Assembly (NCBI GenBank): GCA_030044035.1
Contig: JASHWN010000299.1
Location: 1 to 5,396 of the forward strand
From: Xanthobacteraceae bacterium
GTDB lineage: Bacteria; Pseudomonadota; Alphaproteobacteria; Rhizobiales; Xanthobacteraceae
DNA length: 5,396 bases
Reading direction: 5' to 3'
A model generated the notes under the pieces. That model saw nothing but the letters and a program-made list of their open reading frames with translations, made no database searches and had not been told where the DNA came from. The translations under genes and the position numbers were made by a program. Positions 1-5,396 of the stretch are shown here, in pieces; within the stretch, counting starts at the first letter, position 1; every line of letters starts with the position of its first letter.

Positions 1-753
1 GTCGAACACGTCGTCCTGGGTGACGAAGCTCATTTCCAGATCGAGCTGATAGAACTCGCCGGGCGAGCGGTCGGCGCGGGCGTCCTCGTCGCGGAAGCAC
101 GGCGCGATCTGAAAGTAGCGGTCGAAGCCCGACACCATGATCAGCTGCTTGAACTGCTGCGGCGCCTGCGGCAGCGCATAAAATTTTCCTTCGTGCAGCC
201 GCGACGGCACCAGATAATCGCGCGCGCCTTCGGGCGAGGAGGCGGTCAGGATCGGCGTCTGGAACTCGAAAAAGCCTTGCGCCTTCATGCGCCGGCGGAT
301 CGAGTCGATGATCTCGCCGCGCTTGATGATGTTGTTGTGCAGCCGCTCGCGGCGCAGGTCGAGAAAGCGGTATTTGAGGCGGATGTCTTCAGGGTATTCC
401 TGATCGCCGAACACCGGCAGCGGCAATTCGCCGGCCGGCCCCAACACCTCGATCCCGCGCACATAAACTTCGACCGCGCCGGTCGGCAGGTCGGGGTTCT
501 CGGTGTCGTCGGGCCGCCGCCGCACCTTGCCGTCGATCCGCACCACCCACTCCGCGCGCAACGTCTCGGCGATCTTGAACGCGGCGCTGTCCGGATCGGC
601 GACCACCTGGGTGATGCCGTAATGGTCGCGCAGATCGATGAACAGCACGCCGCCGTGATCGCGGATACGATGGCACCAGCCGGACAGCCGCGCCTCGATG
701 CCGATGTCGCTTGCGCGCAACGCGCCGCAGGTATGGGTGCGATAACGATGCAT
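1..753 (-). CDS. aspS: Aspartyl-tRNA synthetase, N-terminal part (runs off left edge)
   Basis: This class II synthetase charges tRNA with aspartate in the cytoplasm. The visible 251 residues read [20 protein letters not shown] at the start and cover the N-terminal anticodon-binding OB fold (about residues 1-105). They continue into the catalytic core: motif 1 lies around FEFQTP (162-167), followed by [12 protein letters not shown], and motif 2 starts at FRDEDARAD (220-228). Motif 3 and the bacterial insertion domain lie outside the window. The ATG at 753-751 fits the family N-terminus, and an in-frame stop sits only six codons upstream (771-769), so no longer start exists. An AAGG lies about 12 nt before it. 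Residues 32-35 are DHGG. His at position 33 is known from non-discriminating AspRS, which also charges tRNA-Asn, whereas the E. coli enzyme has Leu. This implies, without proving, an amidotransferase route to Asn-tRNA. The gene is divergent from the lipoprotein gene. Confidence 0.97.
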   Translation of the reverse strand, partial: MHRYRTHTCGALRASDIGIEARLSGWCHRIRDHGGVLFIDLRDHYGITQVVADPDSAAFKIAETLRAEWVVRIDGKVRRRPDDTENPDLPTGAVEVYVRGIEVLGPAGELPLPVFGDQEYPEDIRLKYRFLDLRRERLHNNIIKRGEIIDSIRRRMKAQGFFEFQTPILTASSPEGARDYLVPSRLHEGKFYALPQAPQQFKQLIMVSGFDRYFQIAPCFRDEDARADRSPGEFYQLDLEMSFVTQDDVFD

Positions 754-781
754 GGTGCTTTTTTGCCTTCAACGGCAGGCG

Positions 782-810
782 GAAAGCGCATGCGGGGCTA
801 TGTTTGTCAA
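782..810 (-). promoter_or_regulatory. Putative aspS promoter
   Basis: On the minus strand a perfect TTGACA -35 box (810-805) is followed after 17 nt by GCTTTC (787-782), a poor match to the sigma-70 -10 consensus. The position would give a leader of about 20-25 nt before the aspS ATG. The strong -35 and correct placement support it; the weak -10 is common in alphaproteobacteria but leaves the call uncertain. Confidence 0.4.
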
Positions 811-853
811 GGCGCGGCGAAGGCGTTGCGAAACGTGGCGAATAAGCGCATGC
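784..853. repeat. 10-bp direct repeat AAGCGCATGC, two copies 60 bp apart
   Basis: Identical copies of AAGCGCATGC lie at 784-793 and 844-853 in the divergent aspS/lipoprotein intergenic region. Each contains the palindrome GCATGC. The first overlaps the predicted aspS -10 region. They could be a pair of protein-binding sites, or chance in GC-rich DNA. The rest of this 141-bp region holds no gene I can support and no clear plus-strand promoter; the best candidate, TTGCGA 826-831 with CATGCT 849-854, is weak. Confidence 0.3.
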
Positions 854-894
854 TCTGAGCCGGTCGTGGGGCGCGCGAGCAAAGGGTTGGGGAC

Positions 895-1173
895 ATGACC
901 GAGCGGGCGCTGATCATCGGTGTGCTCATCATTGCGGCCCTCGGGCTTTCCGCCTGCAGCGATGCGGGCAATCCGCTGGCGCAGATGAAGCTCATCGGCC
1001 AGAGCGACGACATCTGCCAACAGGGCGGCGCCGGCAACGGCATGGCCGCTCCGCAGGCCGCCTACGCGCAATGCATGCAGGAGCGCTCTTCCGGCGGCGA
1101 AATGGGTTTCAATGGCGGCAGCCGCTTTGCGCCCGGATCCAATCCCGTCTCGCTCAGCCAAGTCGGCCAATAA
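895..1173 (+). CDS. Small predicted lipoprotein, function unknown
   Basis: The product is 92 residues. A hydrophobic segment (LIIGVLIIAALGL, residues 6-18) ends in the lipobox LSAC, so Cys21 should be lipidated and become the mature N-terminus. Ser follows at +2, which by the E. coli Lol rule favours the outer membrane. The n-region is weakly charged (MTER). The mature part of about 72 residues is low in complexity, rich in Gly, Gln, Ala and Ser. It has two further cysteines, Cys41 (DDICQQ) and Cys60 (YAQCMQER), that could form a disulfide in the periplasm. The ATG is preceded by GGGTTGGGG, a loose ribosome-binding site. It is the first plus-strand gene after the divergent region and ends just upstream of the thiamine-diphosphate enzyme, so the two may be co-transcribed. 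I do not recognise a named family. The lipobox makes it a credible gene despite its size. Confidence 0.75.
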   Translation: MTERALIIGVLIIAALGLSACSDAGNPLAQMKLIGQSDDICQQGGAGNGMAAPQAAYAQCMQERSSGGEMGFNGGSRFAPGSNPVSLSQVGQ

Positions 1174-1240
1174 GCGCGATCCGGAGGCGGTGGCGCGCGC
1201 ACGGGCACGGATGGAAGGCGGCGCCGGCGCAACTGCGCGC

Positions 1241-2881
1241 ATGACCACTGCAGAAGCCGTGGTCGCAACCCTGATCGGTCACGGGCTCGATACGATCTAC
1301 GCGCTGCCCGGCGTGCAGAACGACCTGCTGTTCGAAGCGCTGTTCAAGTTCTCGGACCGGCTGCGCACCGTGCACACCAGGCACGAGCAGGGCGCCGCCT
1401 ACATGGCGCTTGGCGCGGCGATGGCGACCGGCAAACCGCAGGCCTTCGCGGTGGTGCCGGGGCCGGGACTGCTCAATGCCGGGGCCGCGCTGCTCACCGC
1501 GTTTGCCACCAACGCTCCGGTGCTTGGGCTCATCGGCCAGATTCCCGATGCCGATATCGGCCGCGATCTCGGCCAGCTGCACGAAATCCGCGACCAGGCC
1601 GGCATCGTCAAACGCCTGGTCGATCATGTCGAGCTGATCCGCAAGCCGGAGCAGGCATCGGCGGCGACGGCGCGCGCCATGCGCGCGATGCGCACCGGGC
1701 GTCCCGGTCCGGCGGCGCTCGAATGCGCCATGGACGTGTGGGGCAAATCCGGCCCGGTGAGCTTGCAGGCGCCGCTGCCGATCCCGCAACCCAGGATCGA
1801 TCCGAGCGCGATCCGCCGCGCCGCCAAGCTGCTCGGCGCGGCCAAACGGCCGCTGATCATCTGCGGCGGCGGCGCCCAGGATTCGTCCGCCGAGGTCACC
1901 GCGCTGTCCGCCATGCTGCAGGCGCCGGTGCTCGCCTTCCGCCGCGGCCGCGGCGTGCTCGACGGCCGCAATCCGTTGTCCGTCACGCTGCCGCTCGGCC
2001 GCGACTTGTGGGACGAGGCCGACGTCGTGCTCGCCGTCGGCACGCGGCTCCTCATTCAGTTCCGGCAATGGGGCTTCGACCGCGATCTGAAGATCGTCCG
2101 GATCGACGCCGACCCGAAAGAGCACGACCGCCTGCACAAGCCGGCGGTGGCGCTGACCGGCGACGCCAAGCCGATCCTGCAAAGCCTGCTCGAGGAATTG
2201 CCGGCGCACAATGCCAAGCGCGCGCCGCGCCAGGCCGAGCTGCAAGAGCGCCAAGCCACCTGGCGCAAGCGCTTCGAAAAGATCGCGCCGCAGATCGCCT
2301 ATCTTGAGGCGATCCGCGCCGAGCTGCCGGACAACGGCATCTTCGTCGAAGACATCACGCAGATGGTTTTTGCCGCGCGCGTCGTCTATCCGGTCTACAA
2401 GCCGCGTACCTATCTGTCGCCCGGCTTTCAGGACCCGCTCGGCTTGGGCTTTGCCACGGCGCTCGGCGCCCAAGCTGCGTGCCCCGATACGGCGGTCGTT
2501 GCGATCTGCGGCGACGGCGGTTTCATGTTCACCGCCACCGAGATGGCGACCGCCATGCGCCATCGCATCCCGCTGGTCACGATCGTGTTCAACGACGGCG
2601 CGTTCGGCAATGTCCGGCGCATCCAGCGCGAGCGCTTCGGCAACCGCCTGATCGCCAGCGACCTCGTCAATCCCGATTTCGTCGCCTTCGGCAAAAGTTT
2701 CGGCGCCGAAGCGGTGCGGGCGAGGAGCCCGCAGCAATTGCGCCAAGCGCTGCGGCGCGCCTTCGCCCATCGCGACGGGCCCACCCTGATCGAAGTGCCG
2801 GTCGGCGACCTGCCAAGCCCGTGGGAGTTCATCAACTCGATCGAGCATCGCTTGATCATGGCCAAAGGGCGAGGGGTTTAG
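1241..2881 (+). CDS. Thiamine diphosphate-dependent enzyme, acetolactate synthase-like, substrate unknown
   Basis: This is a full-length enzyme of the IlvB / pyruvate decarboxylase superfamily (546 residues from this start), which uses ThDP to cleave or join 2-oxo acids. The N-terminal PYR domain (about 1-170) holds the catalytic glutamate that activates the cofactor, Glu49 in RHEQGAAYMA, and a GQIP motif at 99-102. The central Rossmann-like domain (about 190-325) includes the glycine run at 209-211. The C-terminal PP domain has the metal/ThDP motif GDGG (424-427) ending in ND (451-452). It is not a standard biosynthetic AHAS: VVPGPGLLN replaces the usual SGPGATN segment, and no small-subunit gene is adjacent. 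A carboligase or a 2-oxoacid decarboxylase are both possible. The start is uncertain. ATG 1241 matches where the family domain begins (MTTAEAVV), ATG 1211 adds ten residues, and none has a well-placed ribosome-binding site. The frame is open back to 1112, inside the lipoprotein gene. Confidence 0.9.
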   Translation: MTTAEAVVATLIGHGLDTIYALPGVQNDLLFEALFKFSDRLRTVHTRHEQGAAYMALGAAMATGKPQAFAVVPGPGLLNAGAALLTAFATNAPVLGLIGQIPDADIGRDLGQLHEIRDQAGIVKRLVDHVELIRKPEQASAATARAMRAMRTGRPGPAALECAMDVWGKSGPVSLQAPLPIPQPRIDPSAIRRAAKLLGAAKRPLIICGGGAQDSSAEVTALSAMLQAPVLAFRRGRGVLDGRNPLSVTLPLGRDLWDEADVVLAVGTRLLIQFRQWGFDRDLKIVRIDADPKEHDRLHKPAVALTGDAKPILQSLLEELPAHNAKRAPRQAELQERQATWRKRFEKIAPQIAYLEAIRAELPDNGIFVEDITQMVFAARVVYPVYKPRTYLSPGFQDPLGLGFATALGAQAACPDTAVVAICGDGGFMFTATEMATAMRHRIPLVTIVFNDGAFGNVRRIQRERFGNRLIASDLVNPDFVAFGKSFGAEAVRARSPQQLRQALRRAFAHRDGPTLIEVPVGDLPSPWEFINSIEHRLIMAKGRGV

Positions 2882-2882
2882 G

Positions 2883-2892
2883 TTATCGGCCG
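2883..2892. repeat. Left copy of imperfect 10-bp repeat flanking the toxin-antitoxin cassette
   Basis: TTATCGGCCG begins just after the ThDP-enzyme stop codon and matches TTATCTGCCG at 3573-3582 in 9 of 10 positions. The two copies bracket the toxin-antitoxin genes, as a target-site duplication or recombination scar would. A short near-match can also arise by chance. Confidence 0.25.
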
Positions 2893-2911
2893 GCTCGAAT
2901 CAGGCCACGAC

Positions 2912-2940
2912 TTGATTGCTGTAACGCTCTGCATTACATT
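2912..2940 (+). promoter_or_regulatory. Predicted sigma-70 promoter of the toxin-antitoxin operon
   Basis: TTGATT (2912-2917) and TACATT (2935-2940) each match four of six consensus bases and are separated by the ideal 17 nt. Transcription would be expected to begin about seven nt after the -10 box, near 2947. That is the first base of the toxin's GTG codon. Confidence 0.6.
2920..2938. promoter_or_regulatory. Predicted antitoxin operator (inverted repeat)
   Basis: TGTAACG-CTCTG-CATTACA is an inverted repeat with 7-nt arms matching at six of seven pairs and a 5-nt centre. It covers the spacer and most of the -10 box of the promoter ahead of the toxin gene. This fits autorepression by the antitoxin or the toxin-antitoxin complex, as known for HigBA and other type II systems. 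TGTAA/TTACA half-sites resemble those I recall ahead of other higBA operons. Confidence 0.6.
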
Positions 2941-2946
2941 GGCCAG

Positions 2947-3228
2947 GTGATCAAAAGCTTTGCTTCGCAGGAGACGGCGGAACTCTTCGCCGGTCGGTCT
3001 AGCCGACGCCTCCCCGCCGACATGCAACGCCGAGCATTACAGAAACTTGTCGCTTTGCACGCGGCTTCGGCTCTCGAAGAGATTGGAAGAATCCCAGGAA
3101 ATCGATTGGAGAAGCTTTTGGGCAATCGTCGCGGACAATATTCGATCAGAATAAATAACCAGTGGCGAATCTGTTTTGATTGGCGTGAGGGCGACGCTTA
3201 CAACGTTGAAATCGCGGACTGCCACTGA
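2947..3228 (+). CDS. higB: HigB/RelE-family toxin (ribosome-dependent mRNA nuclease)
   Basis: The product is 93 residues, the usual size for plasmid-maintenance-killer-type HigB toxins, which cleave mRNA in the ribosomal A site. It starts (M)IKSFASQETAELFAG. Family landmarks are PGNRLEKLLGNRRGQYSI (50-67), NNQWRICFDW (70-79) and the C-terminal VEIADCH (87-93). GTG at 2947 gives the expected N-terminus. The only in-frame ATG (3022) would remove the first 25 residues. There is no proper Shine-Dalgarno and the predicted transcription start falls on the GTG, so the message may be leaderless. By alignment with Proteus vulgaris HigB, from memory, catalytic Lys57 and Tyr91 correspond to Leu58 and Cys92 here, while Arg74, Asp91 and His93 are kept. 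Activity may therefore be reduced. The antitoxin follows after 10 nt. GC is well below the flanks, with AGA, ATA and AAT codons rare in the neighbours, which suggests transfer. Confidence 0.88.
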   Translation: MIKSFASQETAELFAGRSSRRLPADMQRRALQKLVALHAASALEEIGRIPGNRLEKLLGNRRGQYSIRINNQWRICFDWREGDAYNVEIADCH

Positions 3229-3234
3229 AAGGAG
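3228..3234 (+). promoter_or_regulatory. Ribosome-binding site of the antitoxin gene
   Basis: AAAGGAG begins at the last base of the toxin stop codon and ends 4 nt before the ATG at 3239. It fixes the antitoxin start against the longer open frame reaching back to 3176. It is the strongest Shine-Dalgarno in the toxin-antitoxin/rnd cluster, consistent with antitoxin being made in excess of toxin. Confidence 0.7.
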
Positions 3235-3238
3235 CGTC

Positions 3239-3562
3239 ATGAGGCCGCAAACACCGCATGCGCAGCGCAAGAGGGACATTCCGCCCATTCATCCGGGCGA
3301 AATTCTCAAGACCGACTTTCTCGATCCGCTGCAAATGAGCGTCAATGCGCTATCGCGTTGCATCAAGGTTCCGCGCGCGCGATTGAACGACATCGTGCGC
3401 GGTCGTCGCGGCATCACCGCGGACACTGCGATGCGACTCGCTCGTTATTTCGGCGTCAGCGAGCAGTTTTGGATGAATCTGCAATCGCATTACGAGCTGG
3501 AGGTCGCCAAGGAGGCTAATGGTCGCCGTCTGGATCGCGAGATCAAGCCGCGCGCCGCGTAA
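3239..3562 (+). CDS. higA: HigA-family antitoxin, XRE-type helix-turn-helix
   Basis: The product is 107 residues. It should neutralise the upstream toxin by binding it and repress the operon by binding its promoter. The family motif [10 protein letters not shown] occupies residues 14-23. A five-helix XRE DNA-binding domain follows (about 33-80), with helix 2 around VNALSRCI (35-42) and the recognition helix around [10 protein letters not shown] (46-55). [19 protein letters not shown] and EQFWMNLQ (75-82) are typical of the HigA/VapI family. The C-terminus ([14 protein letters not shown] and on) is helical and charged. The order toxin then antitoxin is the usual one for higBA. The start is set by a strong AAAGGAG. 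The 19-bp inverted repeat at 2920-2938 is its likely target. GC is about 59% by hand count, below the neighbouring genes. Ribonuclease D begins 20 nt after the stop, so it may be part of the same transcript. Confidence 0.92.
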   Translation: MRPQTPHAQRKRDIPPIHPGEILKTDFLDPLQMSVNALSRCIKVPRARLNDIVRGRRGITADTAMRLARYFGVSEQFWMNLQSHYELEVAKEANGRRLDREIKPRAA

Positions 3563-3572
3563 GTCGAGTTTC

Positions 3573-3582
3573 TTATCTGCCG
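3573..3582. repeat. Right copy of imperfect 10-bp repeat flanking the toxin-antitoxin cassette
   Basis: TTATCTGCCG lies directly before the rnd start codon and matches the copy at 2883-2892 except at its sixth base. If it is a scar, the pre-insertion order would have been ThDP enzyme, about 11-13 nt, then rnd. Confidence 0.25.
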
Positions 3583-4731
3583 ATGCAACCCATTACAACA
3601 ACCTCCGAACTCGCCGCGGCCTGCAGCCGGATGGCCGGCCATCGCTTTGTCACGGTCGACACCGAGTTCCTGCGCGAAAGCACCTATTACCCGCTGTTGT
3701 GCGTGGTGCAGATGGCATCGCCCGACGAAGCGGTGGTGATCGACGCGCTGGCGCCCGGCATCGATCTGGCGCCGTTCTATGCGCTGATGGCCGACGCGAC
3801 GATCATGAAGGTGTTTCATGCAGCGCGCCAGGACATCGAAATCGTCTGGCACGCCGCCGAACTCATTCCGCATCCGATGTTCGACACACAGGTCGCCGCC
3901 ATGGTGCTCGGCTACGGCGATTCGATCTCCTACGATCAGCTGGTGCAGCGCATCACCGGCGACACGCTCGACAAATCGCACCGCTTCACCGACTGGACGC
4001 GCCGCCCGCTGACCGATGCGCAGCTTGCCTATGCGGCCTCCGACGTGACCCACCTGCGGCAGGTCTACGCGGCGCTGGTCGAGGATCTCAAGCGCCGCGG
4101 CCGCGTCGACTGGGTCGCCGAGGAAATGAGCGTGCTGACTTCGCCCGACACTTATCGGATGGAGCCGGACAACGCCTGGCGGCGGCTGAAGACCCGGGTG
4201 CGCAAGCCGAAAGAACTCGCCGTGCTGATCGAGATCGCCGCCTGGCGCGAGCGCGAGGCGCAGGCGCGCGACGTGCCGCGCGCGCGCGTGCTCAAGGATG
4301 ACGCGCTCGGCGACATCGCCGTGCAGGCGCCGACCACGCTGGACAAGCTCAAGCATTTGCGCTCGCTGCCGAAAGGTTTCGAGCGCTCGCGCTGGGGCGA
4401 GGCGATCGTCGAAGCGGTGGCGCGCGGGCTCGAGCGCGATCCCAAAACGCTGCCGCTGCAGTCGCGCAGTCAGCCGGCGGCGAACGGCGCCGCCGTGGTC
4501 GAGCTCCTCAAGGTGCTGCTGCGCATGATCTCCGAGCGCCACCACGTCGCCGCCAAGGTGATCGCCACGGTCGACGATCTCGAGCGCATCGCCGCCAGCG
4601 ACCGAGCCGACGTGCCGGCATTAAAAGGCTGGCGGCGCGAACTGTTCGGCGACAAGGCGCTGGCGCTCAAGCACGGCCGGTTGGCGCTCGCCATCGATCA
4701 CGGCAAGGTGGCGCTGGTGGAGCAGGAGTAG
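3583..4731 (+). CDS. rnd: Ribonuclease D
   Basis: This is a 3'-to-5' exoribonuclease of the DEDDy family that trims tRNA precursors and other stable RNAs in the cytoplasm. At 382 residues it is close to the E. coli enzyme (375). The exonuclease domain (about 1-200) has all metal-binding residues: Asp26 and Glu28 in FVTVDTEFL, Asp84 in [11 protein letters not shown], and Tyr150 with Asp154 in YAASDVTHL (the Y-x3-D of DEDDy enzymes). [10 protein letters not shown] follows motif I as in other RNase D. A first HRDC domain spans about 207-290 ([16 protein letters not shown] and on), and a second helical HRDC-like region fills 300-382, as in E. coli. ATG 3583 gives the normal N-terminus, but no clear Shine-Dalgarno or promoter precedes it, so it may rely on read-through from higBA or on translational coupling. 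It ends 51 nt from the convergent monooxygenase gene. I see no convincing terminator hairpin in that gap. Confidence 0.96.
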   Translation: MQPITTTSELAAACSRMAGHRFVTVDTEFLRESTYYPLLCVVQMASPDEAVVIDALAPGIDLAPFYALMADATIMKVFHAARQDIEIVWHAAELIPHPMFDTQVAAMVLGYGDSISYDQLVQRITGDTLDKSHRFTDWTRRPLTDAQLAYAASDVTHLRQVYAALVEDLKRRGRVDWVAEEMSVLTSPDTYRMEPDNAWRRLKTRVRKPKELAVLIEIAAWREREAQARDVPRARVLKDDALGDIAVQAPTTLDKLKHLRSLPKGFERSRWGEAIVEAVARGLERDPKTLPLQSRSQPAANGAAVVELLKVLLRMISERHHVAAKVIATVDDLERIAASDRADVPALKGWRRELFGDKALALKHGRLALAIDHGKVALVEQE

Positions 4732-4782
4732 CGGGCCGCGCGAAGCCTGTTTGTTAGTTGCCGGTGGTCGACCGATCCCTCA

Positions 4783-5396
4783 TCAAGCCGCGTAAGCGGT
4801 CGGAACGGTCGGCTCCCTGTTCCACTCGGCGACGGGATCGTAACCCCAGACCCATTCCGAGTTGCCATGCACGCTGCCGGTGCCGGCGGCGATCGATTGC
4901 TTCTGCGCAGCGGCATCGCGCAAATGCTTGAAACGCGCATTGGCGAGCGACAGGCGCTGCACGCCGTGCACGCGCGGGATGCGGATGCGGCGGAAATTTG
5001 CAAAAGCTTCGGCCGGATCGCCGCAGGCGTCGAGCCAGCGTCCGAGAATGTAGGCGTCCTCGAACGCCTGGCAGGCGCCCTGCCCGGCATTGGGCAGCAT
5101 GGCATGCGCGGCGTCGCCGATCAGCTGAATGCGGCCGCGGCCCCAGTTCTGCGTCAGCGGCCGCGTGAACAGGCCCCATTTTGAGCATTCGGTCACAAGG
5201 CTCAGAAGCTTCTTCAGGCGCGGCTCCGGATTGGGGAAGCTCAGCCGCATCTCGTCGGGTTCGCCGCGGGTCGACCAGCCTTCCTCGACCCATTTGTCAG
5301 TGTCCTCCTGGGTGACGATGTTCACGAGCTTCTTGCCGCGGATGTAGTAAGCGAGAAGATGGCAGCCGGGCCCGACCCATTGGATATGGCCCGTGG
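4783..5396 (-). CDS. FAD-dependent monooxygenase (salicylate hydroxylase-like), C-terminal part
   Basis: This is the last 203 residues of a class A flavoprotein monooxygenase whose N-terminal FAD-binding GxGxxG motif lies beyond the right edge. Such enzymes use NAD(P)H and oxygen to hydroxylate aromatic or related substrates in the cytoplasm. The diagnostic part is IQLIGDAAHAMLP followed by NAGQGACQAFEDAYILGRWL. It contains the GD motif (codons at 5118-5113), which contacts the ribityl chain of FAD, and the GQG loop. Upstream, WVGPGCHLLAYYIRGKKLVN fits the substrate-domain strand that reads GPGRHL in many salicylate- and 3-hydroxybenzoate-6-hydroxylases, with Cys in place of Arg. The C-terminus (SEWVWGYDPVAEW) is also typical of salicylate hydroxylase-like proteins. 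The frame stays open to the window edge and stops with TGA at 4785-4783. The substrate cannot be told from this part. Confidence 0.9.
   Translation of the reverse strand, partial: TGHIQWVGPGCHLLAYYIRGKKLVNIVTQEDTDKWVEEGWSTRGEPDEMRLSFPNPEPRLKKLLSLVTECSKWGLFTRPLTQNWGRGRIQLIGDAAHAMLPNAGQGACQAFEDAYILGRWLDACGDPAEAFANFRRIRIPRVHGVQRLSLANARFKHLRDAAAQKQSIAAGTGSVHGNSEWVWGYDPVAEWNREPTVPTAYAA

Noticed and set aside
193..858. Plus-strand open frame of 221 codons through aspS and the intergenic region
   Set aside because: It is antisense to the aspS coding sequence, whose residues and motifs are unmistakable. It has no domain and no ribosome-binding site of note.
1154..2848. Long open frame on the minus strand across the ThDP enzyme gene (564 codons)
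   Set aside because: It is antisense to a clearly recognisable enzyme in GC-rich DNA, where the opposite strand is often open. Its translation is rich in Arg, Ala, Gly and His, and shows no domain.
2881..2911. Possible terminator after the ThDP enzyme gene
   Set aside because: GGCCGGCTCGAATCAGGCC can form only a very short stem and is not followed by a T-run.
2479..2946. Upstream in-frame extension of the toxin gene into the ThDP gene
   Set aside because: The frame is open, but the translated stretch is an out-of-frame read of the ThDP enzyme. HigB similarity and the promoter/operator begin only at 2912-2947.
3490..4545. Long open frame on the minus strand across rnd (351 codons)
   Set aside because: It is the complement of the RNase D coding frame. 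Composition is arginine- and histidine-rich with no recognisable motif.
4732..4782. Possible bidirectional terminator between rnd and the convergent monooxygenase gene
   Set aside because: The only palindrome, GGTCGACC at 4766-4773, has no loop. The GGC/GCC pairing near 4734-4747 is too short, and no T-run follows either.
1..5396. CRISPR array, tRNA or rRNA gene, insertion sequence, phage att site
   Set aside because: I saw no regularly spaced repeats, no cloverleaf-like sequence, no transposase or integrase reading frame and no tRNA 3' end. Nearly all of the window is accounted for by protein genes.

Overview
The window looks like chromosomal DNA from an alphaproteobacterium, most likely of the Hyphomicrobiales (Bradyrhizobium / Rhodopseudomonas / Xanthobacteraceae-like). 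GC is high, about 65-70% over most of the window. The AspRS has the alphaproteobacterial motif 2 wording ([18 protein letters not shown]). The neighbours resemble core rhizobial genes. The family assignment is from memory of related proteins; no search was run.

Layout, left to right. (1) Minus strand, 1-753: the first 251 codons of aspartyl-tRNA synthetase (aspS), which runs off the left edge. (2) A 141-bp divergent intergenic region with a plausible aspS promoter and a 10-bp direct repeat. (3) Plus strand, 895-1173: a small predicted lipoprotein of unknown function. (4) Plus strand, about 1241-2881: a full-length thiamine-diphosphate enzyme of the acetolactate synthase / decarboxylase superfamily, substrate unknown. 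(5) Plus strand, 2947-3562: a HigB/RelE-type toxin followed by a HigA-type antitoxin, preceded by a promoter with an overlapping 19-bp inverted repeat. (6) Plus strand, 3583-4731: ribonuclease D (rnd), starting 20 bp after the antitoxin stop. (7) Minus strand, 4783 to the right edge: the C-terminal part of an FAD-dependent aromatic-ring-type monooxygenase, convergent with rnd.

How the genes may work together. aspS and rnd are housekeeping RNA/translation genes. The ThDP enzyme and the lipoprotein share a strand and could be co-transcribed. The toxin-antitoxin pair has lower GC (161/300 over 2941-3240 and 177/300 over 3241-3540 by hand count) and sits between the ThDP gene and rnd like an acquired cassette. 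I see no strong promoter or Shine-Dalgarno of its own for rnd, so rnd may be read from the antitoxin-controlled promoter.

Nothing here is clearly a new biological system. The points most worth a second look are all in the toxin-antitoxin/rnd segment. The toxin appears to have lost two residues important in HigB-type nucleases. Its message is predicted to be leaderless with a GTG start. RNase D may have come under toxin-antitoxin control.
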